A DNA stretch of 64,000 nt from Cytobacillus sp. NCCP-133 (GTDB taxonomy: Bacteria; Bacillota; Bacilli; Bacillales; Cytobacillaceae): assembly GCF_026011715.1 (NCBI RefSeq), contig NZ_BRVM01000003.1, positions 189,297 through 253,296 of the forward strand, written 5' to 3'. Position 1 is the first letter of the stretch, and every line of letters begins with the position of its first letter. Shown piece after piece: positions 55,751-64,000 of the stretch. Below the pieces are notes generated by a model that did not search any database, was not told the DNA's origin, and saw only the letters and a list, made by a program, of their open reading frames with translations. The translations under genes and the position numbers were made by a program.

Positions 55751-56662
55751 TTATAAAAAAAATTCGTTGTCCTGCTTTCTCCATTTTAATATGGCATCTT
55801 TATATTGTGATAATAAAGATTTAACGAAACCTAATTCATTCAAAATACGTATGACTCGGTTTCTTTTACGAACATCTAACTGTTTTAATGTCGCTATCAT
55901 TGAATACTTGCCATTATTAATTGCCTGTACATTATATTGTCTTAAAATATCATTTATATCTTTAGTTTCAGCATTAACAAGGATAACATCTTCAAATAGC
56001 TTCAATTCTGTTACACTATTCAAAAAAGTAATTAGAGTCATTTGTTCTGTTTTATCATATGACCTTGTAGTCTCTATCCTTGTCCAAACGATGCTTATCC
56101 CCTGTTCTTTCCCTTTGTCATATATCCGTATTCTTATTTTGCTATGAGTGCTTCCCAGATACAGAGTACCTTTTTCAAAATACCTTTCATCTATCTTTCT
56201 AAAATCCGAACACCACCATATTTTATTCATACACTCATATGGGTCAAGACCAAAGAAATCTAACTTTGTATCTACCTTTTTTACAAATATTCGTTGCACA
56301 TCAGTTACTAAAAATCGACACCATTCATACAACTGTTTTGGAGAAAGCCCTCCTTTAGACGGATTAATCCTTATTTTGACTGCAGGGACACATGGAAATA
56401 TTGGTTCAAGCATAACTGTAACACAACCTAAAGAATAACTGACCTTATATGGCTGCTTCTCGTTTGCTTTAAGATATTCTTTTCTAAAGAGGGGCTCAAT
56501 TTCATAAAATCCAGCCGCTAAAGATGAGTCTGTCAATACCTCGATTCCATCAATCGGGCAGTCGCCTATCTCATTGTGTTGTTCAAACAAATAGGAATAC
56601 GTTATAGCAACAGACGACGGTAATTGTTGTACCTTAGTGTTCCAAGTCTTTGATAACTTCAA
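55751..56662 (-). CDS. Rep_trans-like replication initiator
   Basis: 303 residues. Three features fit rolling-circle initiators of the pT181/Rep_trans and replication initiation factor group: KVDTKLDFFGLD (about 129-140), GTLYLGSTHSKIRIRIYDKG with Tyr181 (165-184), and VWTRIETT (192-199). In pT181 RepC the matching YxGSRxS...RxYDK block holds conserved residues of the nicking domain. The final 70 residues form a basic helical part. An element that is excised by a serine recombinase and also encodes a Rep may replicate as a circle. TTG 56662 follows GGGGAAGTAGCT. It is divergent from the HTH gene. Confidence 0.7.
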   Translation of the reverse strand: MKLSKTWNTKVQQLPSSVAITYSYLFEQHNEIGDCPIDGIEVLTDSSLAAGFYEIEPLFRKEYLKANEKQPYKVSYSLGCVTVMLEPIFPCVPAVKIRINPSKGGLSPKQLYEWCRFLVTDVQRIFVKKVDTKLDFFGLDPYECMNKIWWCSDFRKIDERYFEKGTLYLGSTHSKIRIRIYDKGKEQGISIVWTRIETTRSYDKTEQMTLITFLNSVTELKLFEDVILVNAETKDINDILRQYNVQAINNGKYSMIATLKQLDVRKRNRVIRILNELGFVKSLLSQYKDAILKWRKQDNEFFL

Positions 56663-56998
56663 AGCTACTTCCCCTATGCTGGTAAAACCAGAGGAGCATT
56701 ATATTAACTTAAAGTATAAGTTTACTCCTCAAGGTCTCTATTGGTATACGGTTAGAGGAGTGGCAACCATATTATACCGACCTTAGCTAGTACCTGGTGT
56801 TCAAGCTTGTTCCAAACCTGATTAAACTAGATATATTGTATACAGCTTAATATAAATTGCAGCTAATACCTTATGTTATAGTAAACAATACATATTGTTA
56901 ATTAAAATTCTTACACTATCTAAATAATATAGTATTATATTGAATTATTATTGTAAATAACAAATCTTACATTTATAATAGAATAGAGGTGATTAATA
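56663..56998. other. Intergenic region between rep and the HTH gene, possible origin
   Basis: GAGGAG...CTCCTC arms (56691-56730) enclose an AT-rich loop, and a second GAGGAG occurs near 56756. An AT-rich stretch follows with GTAAACAA and TATTG blocks. It holds the promoters of both neighbours and is a natural place for the Rep's double-strand origin. No gene seen. Confidence 0.4.
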
Positions 56999-57556
56999 AT
57001 GACATTTTCGCAAAAAGTTAAGAGAAAACGTTCAGATTTGGGACTTAGTCTACGTCAACTATCAGAAAAAACCGGTATTTCACACGCACACATATCCGAT
57101 ATAGAGAAGGAAAAACATCCTCCTTCATTTGAAGCATCGTTAAAATTAGCTAAGGCACTCGAATTGGATATTAAAGAAATCATCATCGAAACGTACCAGG
57201 CTCAGTTAAGACAGTCTTTAATGGAATTAGTTAAAACATGTCATGAAAATAATATTCGGATTCCCTATGAAGAGTGGGTTAAATCTAATTTACCAATGCA
57301 ACCACTTGGAACTGAAGAAAGTAAAATCAGTGATGCGGCTTTTAAAATTGCTACAGCTTTGTTTAATGATTCAAATCAGTTTTCTGTTGAAGAAAAAATT
57401 AATCTACTTACAGCTATTTCAGCATCCTCAAATCAAGGAACAGTGTATACCTTCCTTCAAAGGCTCTTAGAACCTATCAGTATCGCTTGTGGATTAAAAG
57501 GGAGTCTTAAAGTGAATGAAGATATAAACAGATATATTAAAGAGTTAAGTTCTTAA
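56999..57556 (+). CDS. XRE-family HTH regulator of the element
   Basis: 185 residues. An HTH_3 domain at the start (VKRKRSDLGLSLRQLSEKTG, SHAHISDIEKEKHPPSFEAS) is followed by a helical 120-residue part that may bind a signal or make dimers. ATG 56999 follows ATAGAGGTGATTAATA. It is the first gene of the right-end operon (HTH, small protein, recombinase) and is the obvious candidate for control of excision. No RecA-type autocleavage or ImmA-like partner is seen. Confidence 0.8.
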   Translation: MTFSQKVKRKRSDLGLSLRQLSEKTGISHAHISDIEKEKHPPSFEASLKLAKALELDIKEIIIETYQAQLRQSLMELVKTCHENNIRIPYEEWVKSNLPMQPLGTEESKISDAAFKIATALFNDSNQFSVEEKINLLTAISASSNQGTVYTFLQRLLEPISIACGLKGSLKVNEDINRYIKELSS

Positions 57557-57586
57557 GGAAGTAAGTTTTAAAAGGATGTGTTAATT

Positions 57587-57760
57587 ATGAATATGTGGCA
57601 GAAAACAAAACCTTTTTATAATGAACTTAAAAGCTTACCTATTGAATCACAAAATGGTAAGCATAACAAACAAATATTTATAGCCGCGGTGTCTCAAGCA
57701 ATTAACCGTGTTAAATACAAGGATTATAAAACACACATAGAAACGGAGGGAAAAGAATGA
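57587..57760 (+). CDS. Small protein translationally coupled to the recombinase
   Basis: 57 residues from ATG 57587 (AAAGGATG upstream). MNMWQKTKPFYNELKSLPIE, then a basic helix SQAINRVKYKDYKTHIETEG. Its TGA overlaps the recombinase ATG (ATGA), a sign of coupled translation. Position and size fit a recombination directionality factor, but sequence gives no proof. Confidence 0.6.
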   Translation: MNMWQKTKPFYNELKSLPIESQNGKHNKQIFIAAVSQAINRVKYKDYKTHIETEGKE

Positions 57761-59556
57761 ACATTAAAAAGGCAGTAATATATGCTCGTGTAAGTACAGA
57801 AGAGCAAGCAACCGAAGGATTTAGTATTAAGGCTCAGTTATCCGAACTATACAGACAAGCAGAACTGTTGAACATGGAAGTTATTAATGAGTACATAGAT
57901 GAGGGCGTAAGTGGTAAGAGTATCGCTGGCCGTCCAGAAATGAAAAAACTATTAGCTGATGCACGTCATAGAAAATTTGATATTGTTCTGGTATATAAAT
58001 TAGACCGTGTTTCAAGAAAATTAAAAGATGCTTTGGAAATTAGCGATGAACTGGAACGTAATAATGTTCAATTGATGAGTTTAAATGAAAACTTTGATAC
58101 GACAACTCCTATGGGTAAAATGGTGTTTCAAATGATAAGCTCGTTTGCTGAATTAGAACGTAACACCATTGTTGGCCGTGTCAAAATGGGGATGACAGAA
58201 CGAGCAAAGCAAGGGAAATTCAACGGAGGACTTTGCCTAGGATACGATAGTATTAATAAACATTTAGTCATAAATGATGCTGAAGCTATCATCGTGAAGG
58301 AGATTTTTAACCTTGCTGAACAAGGATTAGGATTAAAGGCTATAACACATCGTATAAATGAAAAAGGATTTAAATCAAAACGGGATAAACTTTTCTCCAC
58401 TAATGCAATTAAACAAATATTAGATAATTCAATGTACATTGGTAAAATACGCTTCAATCAAGTTGAGGATTGGAATGAAAAACGCCGCAGAGGTAAAAAT
58501 GAGAACTTTATTCTTGCAGATGGAGAGCATGAACCAATTATTACTCAAGAACAATGGGATAAAGTGCAGAGTATCCGTCAAAAAAGGTCTATCAAGCCAT
58601 CCCGCTCACAAGAGCCATATATTCTCAGTGGCTTATTAAAATGCCCTGTATGCGGTCACGGAATGGTTCCGAGTCGTTCAAAAGGAGCTGCAGGTCAGAC
58701 TTATCGTTACTATACTTGTGGCCAGTATCATAATAAAGGCAAAGAAGCATGTCGACCAAATTCAATACGTGCCGACAAAGCCGAACAACATGTATTTGAA
58801 GAGTTATTACGTATTGTCTCACAACCATCAGCATTAAAGAAAATCATTGCAGAAACCAATAAGCAGAGAAGTCATTCAATGGAGCCAATTCAAGAGGAAA
58901 TAAAGCTGCTAAAGTCTAAGGTTAACAAAATCACAGGCCATATAGATAAACTAATGAATGCTCTTCTTGACGAGGAACTGCCAAAAGAAATTGTTAAACC
59001 AAAGCTAGTTTCTTCCCAGGAACAAAAAAAGCAGCTAGAAGAACGCCTGGAAGCGTTAAATACGGAAATAACAGAAGCCGATACTTCACCTGTTGACTAT
59101 GATTCAGTACAACAACTATTAGGGGACTTTCAGGTTTTACTCTCACGGGTTGAGCCAGAAGAACAAAAGATACTGCTCCGCTCTATCATCAAAGACATCC
59201 AGGTAAGTCTGGAAGCCCCACGTGGTATAGGTCGTCATATTACAAAGATTAACCTTTTCTTTGATTTCACTATCGATGCTATGGCCGATAGCTACGAATT
59301 ATTGCAAAGTATTTATCCTGACCTTGAGCAGCAGCTAGATACTTGGTCAACAAGCTCCATTTCATACGGTAAATATAAAAGGGACATGCTTGAGTCCCTT
59401 AATAGTTTACCTTTATTTATGGTACGGTTCACCCCGATTAATCCGAAATGCCCGATAAACCTGTTCCAAGAGTATCAGCTTCATCAGCTGATGAGGAAAC
59501 GTCATTTTCGAAAAAGAAAGCTTCTCATCCGCCCGCTGCAAAACCTCCTGGCTTAA
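57757..59556 (+). CDS. Large serine recombinase of the rlmH element (integrase)
   Basis: 599 residues as integrated. The resolvase domain has the nucleophile Ser13 in [19 protein letters not shown] (81-89) and [17 protein letters not shown] recombinase domain follows (GLCLGYDS and on), then a zinc ribbon with Cys296, Cys299, Cys321 and Cys332, then a coiled coil (about 365-420). The last ~47 residues, from codon 553, are read from the att site and rlmH antisense sequence. Before integration the frame should end PLFMIRFTVTLDRVK (566 residues). It should cut and join attP and attB with a 2-bp staggered break and phosphoserine links, as in SCC Ccr and phage Int enzymes. Confidence 0.9.
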   Translation: MNIKKAVIYARVSTEEQATEGFSIKAQLSELYRQAELLNMEVINEYIDEGVSGKSIAGRPEMKKLLADARHRKFDIVLVYKLDRVSRKLKDALEISDELERNNVQLMSLNENFDTTTPMGKMVFQMISSFAELERNTIVGRVKMGMTERAKQGKFNGGLCLGYDSINKHLVINDAEAIIVKEIFNLAEQGLGLKAITHRINEKGFKSKRDKLFSTNAIKQILDNSMYIGKIRFNQVEDWNEKRRRGKNENFILADGEHEPIITQEQWDKVQSIRQKRSIKPSRSQEPYILSGLLKCPVCGHGMVPSRSKGAAGQTYRYYTCGQYHNKGKEACRPNSIRADKAEQHVFEELLRIVSQPSALKKIIAETNKQRSHSMEPIQEEIKLLKSKVNKITGHIDKLMNALLDEELPKEIVKPKLVSSQEQKKQLEERLEALNTEITEADTSPVDYDSVQQLLGDFQVLLSRVEPEEQKILLRSIIKDIQVSLEAPRGIGRHITKINLFFDFTIDAMADSYELLQSIYPDLEQQLDTWSTSSISYGKYKRDMLESLNSLPLFMVRFTPINPKCPINLFQEYQLHQLMRKRHFRKRKLLIRPLQNLLA

Positions 59557-59892
59557 TCCAAGTGATCCCCCGATAACAAAAGCAATTCTGCTTTTCCCGT
59601 ATGTAGCTAGTTTATCGAGAGTGTCCGCAAGCTCTTCCGATGATTTCATTTTCCCTTCGATAGCCAATGCAATGACATGGGCATCTAGATGGATCTTCGT
59701 AAGGATCCGTTCCCCCTCTTTTTGCTTAACCTGAATCATTTCCGTTTCACTTAATTCCTCCGGAGCTTTTTCATCCGATACCTCTATGATATCCATTTTG
59801 GCATATGCCGACAGTCTTTTTAAGTATTCGTCAATTCCTTGCTTCAGGTATTTTTCTTTTAGCTTTCCGACCGTAATAATTGAGATATTCAC
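59413..59892 (-). CDS. rlmH: 23S rRNA pseudouridine1915 N3-methyltransferase
   Basis: 159 residues, the normal length. SPOUT fold with the trefoil-knot signature [20 protein letters not shown] and the conserved end [16 protein letters not shown]. It methylates pseudouridine 1915 in helix 69 of 23S rRNA using SAM. The last codons are the attachment site of the downstream element, yet the protein end is unbroken. The same gene (orfX) is the SCC target in Staphylococcus. It follows the CxxH/CxxC gene. Confidence 0.95.
   Translation of the reverse strand: MNISIITVGKLKEKYLKQGIDEYLKRLSAYAKMDIIEVSDEKAPEELSETEMIQVKQKEGERILTKIHLDAHVIALAIEGKMKSSEELADTLDKLATYGKSRIAFVIGGSLGLSQEVLQRADEKLSFSKMTFPHQLMKLILLEQVYRAFRINRGEPYHK
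59414..59433. other. Right attachment site (attR) inside the 3' end of rlmH
   Basis: TATTTATGGTACGGTTCACC covers the last codons of rlmH on the minus strand (Gly-Glu-Pro-Tyr-His-Lys and most of the stop codon). It differs from the left copy at 36649 by one base. Confidence 0.8.
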
Positions 59893-59917
59893 AGCTCGTC
59901 CTCACTTTACAAACAAG

Positions 59918-59960
59918 ATATCCACATAAGTTATCCACATGTCCACAATTTTCATCCACA
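59918..59960. promoter_or_regulatory. DnaA-box cluster, part 1
   Basis: TTATCCACA at 59931-59939 is a perfect DnaA box; ATATCCACA (59918) and TCATCCACA (59952) each differ by one base. It lies directly upstream of rlmH. Confidence 0.7.
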
Positions 59961-59972
59961 TCTTGTATGGGA

Positions 59973-60134
59973 TCACTCGTTCGCTACAACATACATTGCG
60001 TTATTTTGACAATATTCACAGGGTGTTGATAACTTTTTTTCCTCTTCAATTTTTGTTAATTGTGGGAATGTTTCGTACTCATCGACGACTGTATCTATTG
60101 CCAGATCAACATGTTCCTCACAGCAGTAAATCAT
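59973..60134 (-). CDS. CxxH/CxxC protein
   Basis: 53 residues from ATG 60134 (AAAAAGGAGCAAGCTAAAA upstream): MIYCCEEHVDLAIDTVVDEY, then CEYCQNNAMYVVANE. The paired CCEEH and CEYC metal-binding motifs and the position next to rlmH identify a short family known only from Bacillus and relatives near this locus. Probably binds one zinc. Function unknown. The frame open to 60224 has no ribosome site and overlaps DnaA boxes. Confidence 0.85.
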   Translation of the reverse strand: MIYCCEEHVDLAIDTVVDEYETFPQLTKIEEEKKLSTPCEYCQNNAMYVVANE

Positions 60135-60183
60135 TTTTAGCTTGCTCCTTTTTAGGCTGGCAGCCTGTTTTTTTATTCCGTTC

Positions 60184-60225
60184 TGTGGATAATTTTTATT
60201 TTTCCATGTATACAACTTATCCACA
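60184..60225. promoter_or_regulatory. DnaA-box cluster, part 2
   Basis: TGTGGATAA (60184-60192, minus-strand box) and TTATCCACA (60217-60225) are perfect DnaA boxes facing each other between the CxxH/CxxC gene and htrC. Confidence 0.7.
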
Positions 60226-60295
60226 TCTCATCTTATCAAAACAACAAAAAACAGGAAAGCGCTAACCGCTTCCCCGTTTAGTATTTCCTGTATTC

Positions 60296-61522
60296 CTAAA
60301 ATGTCTCGCCGCTCAGTTTAATTGTTGTTTCCTTCAGTTTGCCTTCACGATAAAACTTTATTTTCATTTGTTCTCCTACAGCTTTTTTCGTATAAAGGTG
60401 CTGGCGCAGCTCAATGATGTCCTTTATCTCTTCACCATCCATCTCAACAATAACATCCATCTCTTTCAAACCGGCCTGCGCAGCAGGAGAATTCGGCTCT
60501 ACCGAAGTAATAGCCACTCCGGTTTTAACATCTTGAGGGAGCTTCAGCGCTTCCTGCTGGTAATAGCCTGGAATATCAGATACGGAAGATAATTGAATGC
60601 CCATGTAAGGACGTCTCACCTCTCCAAATTTCTCGAGGTCATCAATGACAGGTTGGGCATAGTTAATTGGAATAGCTAAGCCAATTCCTTCAACAGCCTG
60701 AGTAGCAATTTTCATGGAGTTTATGCCAACAAGCTGGCCGCTGATATTCACTAAAGCACCGCCGCTGTTTCCTGGGTTAATGGCAGCATCCGTTTGAAGA
60801 ACCTCAGCCTGCCAATCAATCGTCCCATTTTGGTCAATATCAACGGGCACCGCCCTTTCGACTCCAGAAATAATCCCCTGTGTAACAGAGCCTGAAAATT
60901 GGCCTAGAGGGTTTCCGATTGCTATAACTGGTTCCCCTGGCTTTAGGGTATCTGAATCGCCAAACTCAGCAACTGTCTTAATTTCCTTCGCCTCAACCTC
61001 AAGCACAGCCAGATCAGTCCATATATCGCTTCCAACAAGCTTTGCTGGAATCTTCGTGCCATCTTGCAAGCTCACTTCAAGTTCCGTTGCCCCTTCCACT
61101 ACATGGTGGTTTGTGACAATGAAAGCTGTATTTCCCTCTTTTTTATAGATGACTCCTGATCCTGTTCCAGCAGGCTGTGCACCGCCATTTCCGCCATTAG
61201 ACCAAAATCCCGCAGTTTGAATATTAGTAATGCTCACAACTGCATCACCAGCTTTATCAACAGCCTTGGTTACATCGGTTACAACATCAAGAGTGACATT
61301 TTGAACATTGGCATTGCCATTGTTTACACCTGCTTCCTTCTGCAATTCCGCATCCGGTTCAACCGTATAAGGGAGCACATTATAATCGGATAGTTTAGGC
61401 ACTGCGACAATAATAAGAATGGCACCTAAAATAATGCCAATGAGGCTGGCCAGAAAATAACCGCCTTTATTGCCTTTTTGCTCCTTATATCGGTTCTGAT
61501 GATCTTGATCATAATAACCCAA
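60296..61522 (-). CDS. htrC: HtrA-like membrane serine protease
   Basis: 408 residues. One membrane helix at about 22-42 (YFLASLIGIILGAILIIVAV) anchors the protease outside the cell membrane. Triad: His140 in VTNHHVVEGA, Asp170 in DIWTDLAVLEV and Ser253 in NPGNSGGALVN. A PDZ domain follows (GVAITSVEPNSPAAQAGLKE, then DVIVEMDGEEI). This is the YyxA/HtrC of the wal locus, a quality-control protease for secreted proteins. It is on the same strand as walHIJ and follows walJ after about 270 bp, so it likely has its own promoter there. Confidence 0.9.
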   Translation of the reverse strand: MGYYDQDHQNRYKEQKGNKGGYFLASLIGIILGAILIIVAVPKLSDYNVLPYTVEPDAELQKEAGVNNGNANVQNVTLDVVTDVTKAVDKAGDAVVSITNIQTAGFWSNGGNGGAQPAGTGSGVIYKKEGNTAFIVTNHHVVEGATELEVSLQDGTKIPAKLVGSDIWTDLAVLEVEAKEIKTVAEFGDSDTLKPGEPVIAIGNPLGQFSGSVTQGIISGVERAVPVDIDQNGTIDWQAEVLQTDAAINPGNSGGALVNISGQLVGINSMKIATQAVEGIGLAIPINYAQPVIDDLEKFGEVRRPYMGIQLSSVSDIPGYYQQEALKLPQDVKTGVAITSVEPNSPAAQAGLKEMDVIVEMDGEEIKDIIELRQHLYTKKAVGEQMKIKFYREGKLKETTIKLSGETF

Positions 61523-61790
61523 GCCGCACCAATCCTTTCTTTATCATTACAGAAACACTTTGCTTCTCCCTGTACCGGAAGAAGCCGTTTAAGAATAATT
61601 GCTAAAATTTATTCTTCCTTTATACCCAATATTATACTCTCTCGATTTTAAAAATCTAAACAAAATGCATGGGTGAAAGAAATCTTACGACTTTGTTCAT
61701 ATTTTTGTTTAAAATTTTTAAAAAATGCCAAATAAAAAAGAAGGAGGAACAAAAACCAAAGATTTCGCTCATTCCTTTTTCACTTTTTTA

Positions 61791-62585
61791 TTAAACTGCC
61801 GTTAAAATGGTTGGTATCTTGGGGTCTGTATCGAAAAGATCAAATTGTTCACCTACAATGATGCCTCGGCTCTCAAGTGTCTGTGTAACAGACATTCTCG
61901 CCAGATCCTTTATATTATTATCAAGGCTTAAATGGGCGAGATAGAAGCTCTTTGTCCGGTCTCCAGCCACTTCACTCATCGCAAAGGCAGCATCCTCATT
62001 TGATACATGCCCCACATCACTAAGGATTCTTCTTTTTATATTCCACGGATAGCGGCACATACGAAGCATCTGGACATCATGGTTGCTTTCAAATACATAG
62101 GCCTCTGCATTCGAAATAAGCCCCTTCATACGGTCACTGACATACCCTGTATCGGTGATTAACACAAGTTTTTTCCCATCTTGATGGAACACATAAAACA
62201 TTGGGTCGGCCGCATCGTGAGAAACCCCAAAGGATTCAATATCCAGGGAACCGAATGTTTTAACGGTTTCCATATCAAAATGGAACTTTTGGTCAACGGG
62301 AACCTGTCCAATTAAACTGTCCATAGCCTGCCATGTTTTTTCATTCGCATAAATCGGCAAATTATATTTTCTTGCAAGAATACCGACACCTTTAATATGG
62401 TCACTATGCTCGTGGGTAACTAAAATGCCAGAAAGTTTCCCTGCATCCCGGTCAATTTGCTCAAATAAGGCTTCCGTTTGCTTACCGCTTAAACCGGCAT
62501 CAACCAGAAAGGAATGTTCCTCCGTCTCGACAAAGATCGCATTCCCTGTACTGCCGCTCGCGAGAACGCTAAATTGTAAAGACAT
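61791..62585 (-). CDS. walJ: Metallo-beta-lactamase-fold hydrolase WalJ (YycJ)
   Basis: 264 residues. [20 protein letters not shown] opens the fold; the metal site is [12 protein letters not shown] (HxHxDH), with [10 protein letters not shown] and later GHVSNEDA histidines. WalJ proteins are thought to be 5'-3' DNA exonucleases linked to cell-wall/division control through WalKR. It starts 6 bp after walI and is the last gene of the wal group here. Confidence 0.95.
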   Translation of the reverse strand: MSLQFSVLASGSTGNAIFVETEEHSFLVDAGLSGKQTEALFEQIDRDAGKLSGILVTHEHSDHIKGVGILARKYNLPIYANEKTWQAMDSLIGQVPVDQKFHFDMETVKTFGSLDIESFGVSHDAADPMFYVFHQDGKKLVLITDTGYVSDRMKGLISNAEAYVFESNHDVQMLRMCRYPWNIKRRILSDVGHVSNEDAAFAMSEVAGDRTKSFYLAHLSLDNNIKDLARMSVTQTLESRGIIVGEQFDLFDTDPKIPTILTAV

Positions 62586-62591
62586 ATTCTC

Positions 62592-63404
62592 TCACTCCAC
62601 TATTTTTTTTTCGTCGTTGGTTAACTGAATAATTTGCCCCTCGAAGGCATGGACAAATAAATTTTCCTCGTCATTTATGACAAACCGCCAAGCAGGAGTC
62701 AGTACCTGGGAGGAACTTAAATGCACAAACGTAAAATAACCCAATTCCAAGTTGGTAATCTTGGATTTTGGCTTTAACAAGCCGTTTTCACTAAGGGTTT
62801 CAATTGCCTTTAATGGCTGAATCACTTTTTCGCTTTCCTGCATCTCTTCAATTTCTTCAAGCAATGTCTGCTTATAAGATACAATTTCATTTTCGTCATT
62901 TAAGTAGAAAGTCAGCTCACCGTTTATATTCATATAGAACATCTTATCTTCAAATTGCTGATAATAAGTCAGCGTATTACTGTTTTTGCTTTTTTCCCAA
63001 AAACGATACTGATCACCGTATAAGACTTTATTTTTAATAAATGAATTAAGTTCTGAAGGGTTAAATTTCTCACTGATTTCATATGGTTCATCCAGGACTG
63101 AATTTAGGATCGTGCCATCCGTAATCTTGATGTCCTGCCCTTTCAGCTTTGTCCTTTTAGCCTCTTCTATTTCATCAGTATCAAAAACCATCGGCTTCGC
63201 GCTTAAGTATCTATCTTTCGGATTTGTTTTTGGAAGATCAACACCAAACTCAATTTCATCCGTCTTAAGCCGCTTTTCAAATGATGCGTGTGCCATCGGT
63301 TCATATTGGCTTGAATCCTTCAATTTAAAAAATTCATACATCAAATAGATATCCAAGACCAGGAAGGTTAAAATAAAGATTGTTTTGATTTTACTCCAAT
63401 CCAT
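62592..63404 (-). CDS. walI: WalI (YycI), regulator of the WalK kinase
   Basis: 270 residues. A single N-terminal membrane helix (IKTIFILTFLVLDIYLMYEF, residues 6-25) and an outer domain of the YycH/YycI two-domain beta fold. With WalH it holds WalK in check in B. subtilis. It overlaps walH by 14 bp and walJ follows 6 bp later. ATG 63404 follows GGAGGGATGAATA. Confidence 0.95.
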   Translation of the reverse strand: MDWSKIKTIFILTFLVLDIYLMYEFFKLKDSSQYEPMAHASFEKRLKTDEIEFGVDLPKTNPKDRYLSAKPMVFDTDEIEEAKRTKLKGQDIKITDGTILNSVLDEPYEISEKFNPSELNSFIKNKVLYGDQYRFWEKSKNSNTLTYYQQFEDKMFYMNINGELTFYLNDENEIVSYKQTLLEEIEEMQESEKVIQPLKAIETLSENGLLKPKSKITNLELGYFTFVHLSSSQVLTPAWRFVINDEENLFVHAFEGQIIQLTNDEKKIVE

Positions 63405-64000
63405 TATTCATCCCTCCTGTTTCATTGAGTGACACACTTTTCCATTCGCCTTCATAGCGGTAAAACCAGGATGGCTCTATTCGGACAAACATGGTTTGAG
63501 GGACTTTAACCATTTGGTACCCCAATTTAACATCCTCCAGATTTTTAGGATCAAAACCTTCTAACTTCTGCAAAGAATCAATAATTGCCTTTCCGGAACT
63601 TAGTAATACTTCGGTAGTTTCTGCCCGCAGGCCAAGCTGGAAATTGCTGCGGTAATATTCATAGATTTCATTTTGTCCCCAAACTTGGCGAATTTCAGAA
63701 ATCTTTGAATCATCGCTGAAAACCGGGTAGCCTGAAGAATCATAAAGACGGAATATGACTCTATGGTTTACTGGATCCATCTCAGCATATTGGTAATTAT
63801 CTGTCCACCCGGCATGGCCATTTATAAACTCAATACTCTTTTTTAGCAGGTCTGCAGAAGGGAAGGTTGGATTATTGCCCGCAGCCGGCTTTACATATCG
63901 AAGTGTATTCTTAGCAGAATTCACCCGAAGCAAACTTAAAGTATCATTGTATTCTTCTTCTGATTGCTGATCATTTTTCTGAACAACACTTGGGTCACTG
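63391..64000 (-). CDS. walH: WalH (YycH), C-terminal part, cut by the window edge
   Basis: The frame runs from beyond 64000 to the stop at 63391 (about 202 residues here, near half of the usual 450). It contains TLRYVKPAAGN, GWTDNYQYAEMDPVNHRVIF and VPQTMFVRIEPSWFYRYEGE, fitting the YycH outer domain. There is no start in the window. WalH anchors in the membrane with an N-terminal helix that lies outside the window and inhibits WalK together with WalI. Confidence 0.9.
   Translation of the reverse strand, partial: SDPSVVQKNDQQSEEEYNDTLSLLRVNSAKNTLRYVKPAAGNNPTFPSADLLKKSIEFINGHAGWTDNYQYAEMDPVNHRVIFRLYDSSGYPVFSDDSKISEIRQVWGQNEIYEYYRSNFQLGLRAETTEVLLSSGKAIIDSLQKLEGFDPKNLEDVKLGYQMVKVPQTMFVRIEPSWFYRYEGEWKSVSLNETGGMNNGLE

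Larger units (their letters stand above)
36649..59433. mobile_element. SCC-like integrative element in the 3' end of rlmH (22.8 kb)
   Basis: The 20-bp sequence TATTTATGATACGGTTCACC at 36649 returns as TATTTATGGTACGGTTCACC at 59414, inside the last codons of rlmH. Between the two lie a large serine recombinase next to the right end, an HTH regulator, a Rep_trans-like initiator, RadC and a defence-type cargo. Base composition is visibly more AT-rich than the wal region beyond it. Staphylococcal SCC elements use the same rlmH end and also large serine recombinases (Ccr). Whether this recombinase is closer to Ccr or to phage/spoIVCA types needs a search. rlmH stays intact after insertion. Confidence 0.8.

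Noticed and set aside
60135-60224. N-terminal extension of the CxxH/CxxC protein
   Set aside because: It has no ribosome site and overlaps DnaA boxes; the family starts at MIYCCEEH.

Overview
The window looks like part of a Bacillaceae chromosome close to oriC, from a spore former. The right end carries the tail of the wal locus in the usual Bacillus order and strand: walH (cut by the window edge), walI, walJ, an HtrA-type protease (htrC/yyxA), a small CxxH/CxxC protein and rlmH, with DnaA boxes between htrC and rlmH. A gamma-type small acid-soluble spore protein gene, TTG/GTG starts with strong AGGAGG ribosome sites, and cre-like sites agree with this. I did not try to name a species. I see no rRNA, tRNA or CRISPR array.

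Layout. 0-27 kb is mostly accessory chromosome: a partial GH13 glucosidase, an actin-like/DNA-binding pair with an iteron cluster that together look like a chromosomal type II partition module (1.95-4.04 kb), a POT peptide transporter, a YpfJ-type metallopeptidase, a DadA-type oxidase, a spore protein, several MFS carriers, a thioredoxin-like gene with an in-frame UGA where the first Cys of CxxC should be, a frameshifted betaine transporter, mqo, and a four-gene acyl cluster (thioesterase, KAS, acyl-CoA ligase, KAS; 21.7-26.6 kb). Decayed genes (IS21 istB, MFS and cyclodeaminase scraps) and several short repeat families lie between them.

27-36.6 kb holds the mannitol operon mtlA-mtlR-mtlF-mtlD and an MFS/ornithine-cyclodeaminase pair with a divergent HTH-cupin regulator. 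This block is bracketed by att-like sequences.

36.65-59.43 kb is an AT-rich integrated element lying exactly against the 3' end of rlmH, the site used by staphylococcal SCC elements. It is flanked by a 20-bp direct repeat (one mismatch). It carries a large serine recombinase, an HTH regulator, a Rep_trans-like initiator, a RadC/JAMM protein, and a defence-type cargo on the minus strand: SNF2 helicase, beta-class methyltransferase, type III-like Res, HNH nuclease, PD-(D/E)XK protein, a broken DUF4268 gene, and an AAA+ ATPase/subtilase pair. The recombinase reading frame runs through the attachment site into rlmH antisense sequence. In the excised circle the same frame would end 8 codons past the core, next to a hairpin, so integration should change the enzyme's C terminus. 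A third att-like site at 27.07 kb with the same kind of in-frame tail and hairpin suggests a composite, SCC-like island of about 32 kb.

Best leads: the rlmH element and its recombinase tail switch, its SNF2-Mod-Res-HNH and AAA+/subtilase cargo, the UGA-containing thioredoxin-like gene with a hairpin at bacterial-SECIS distance, and the chromosomal ParM/ParR/parC-like module. Functions below come from motifs read by eye; no database search was run.
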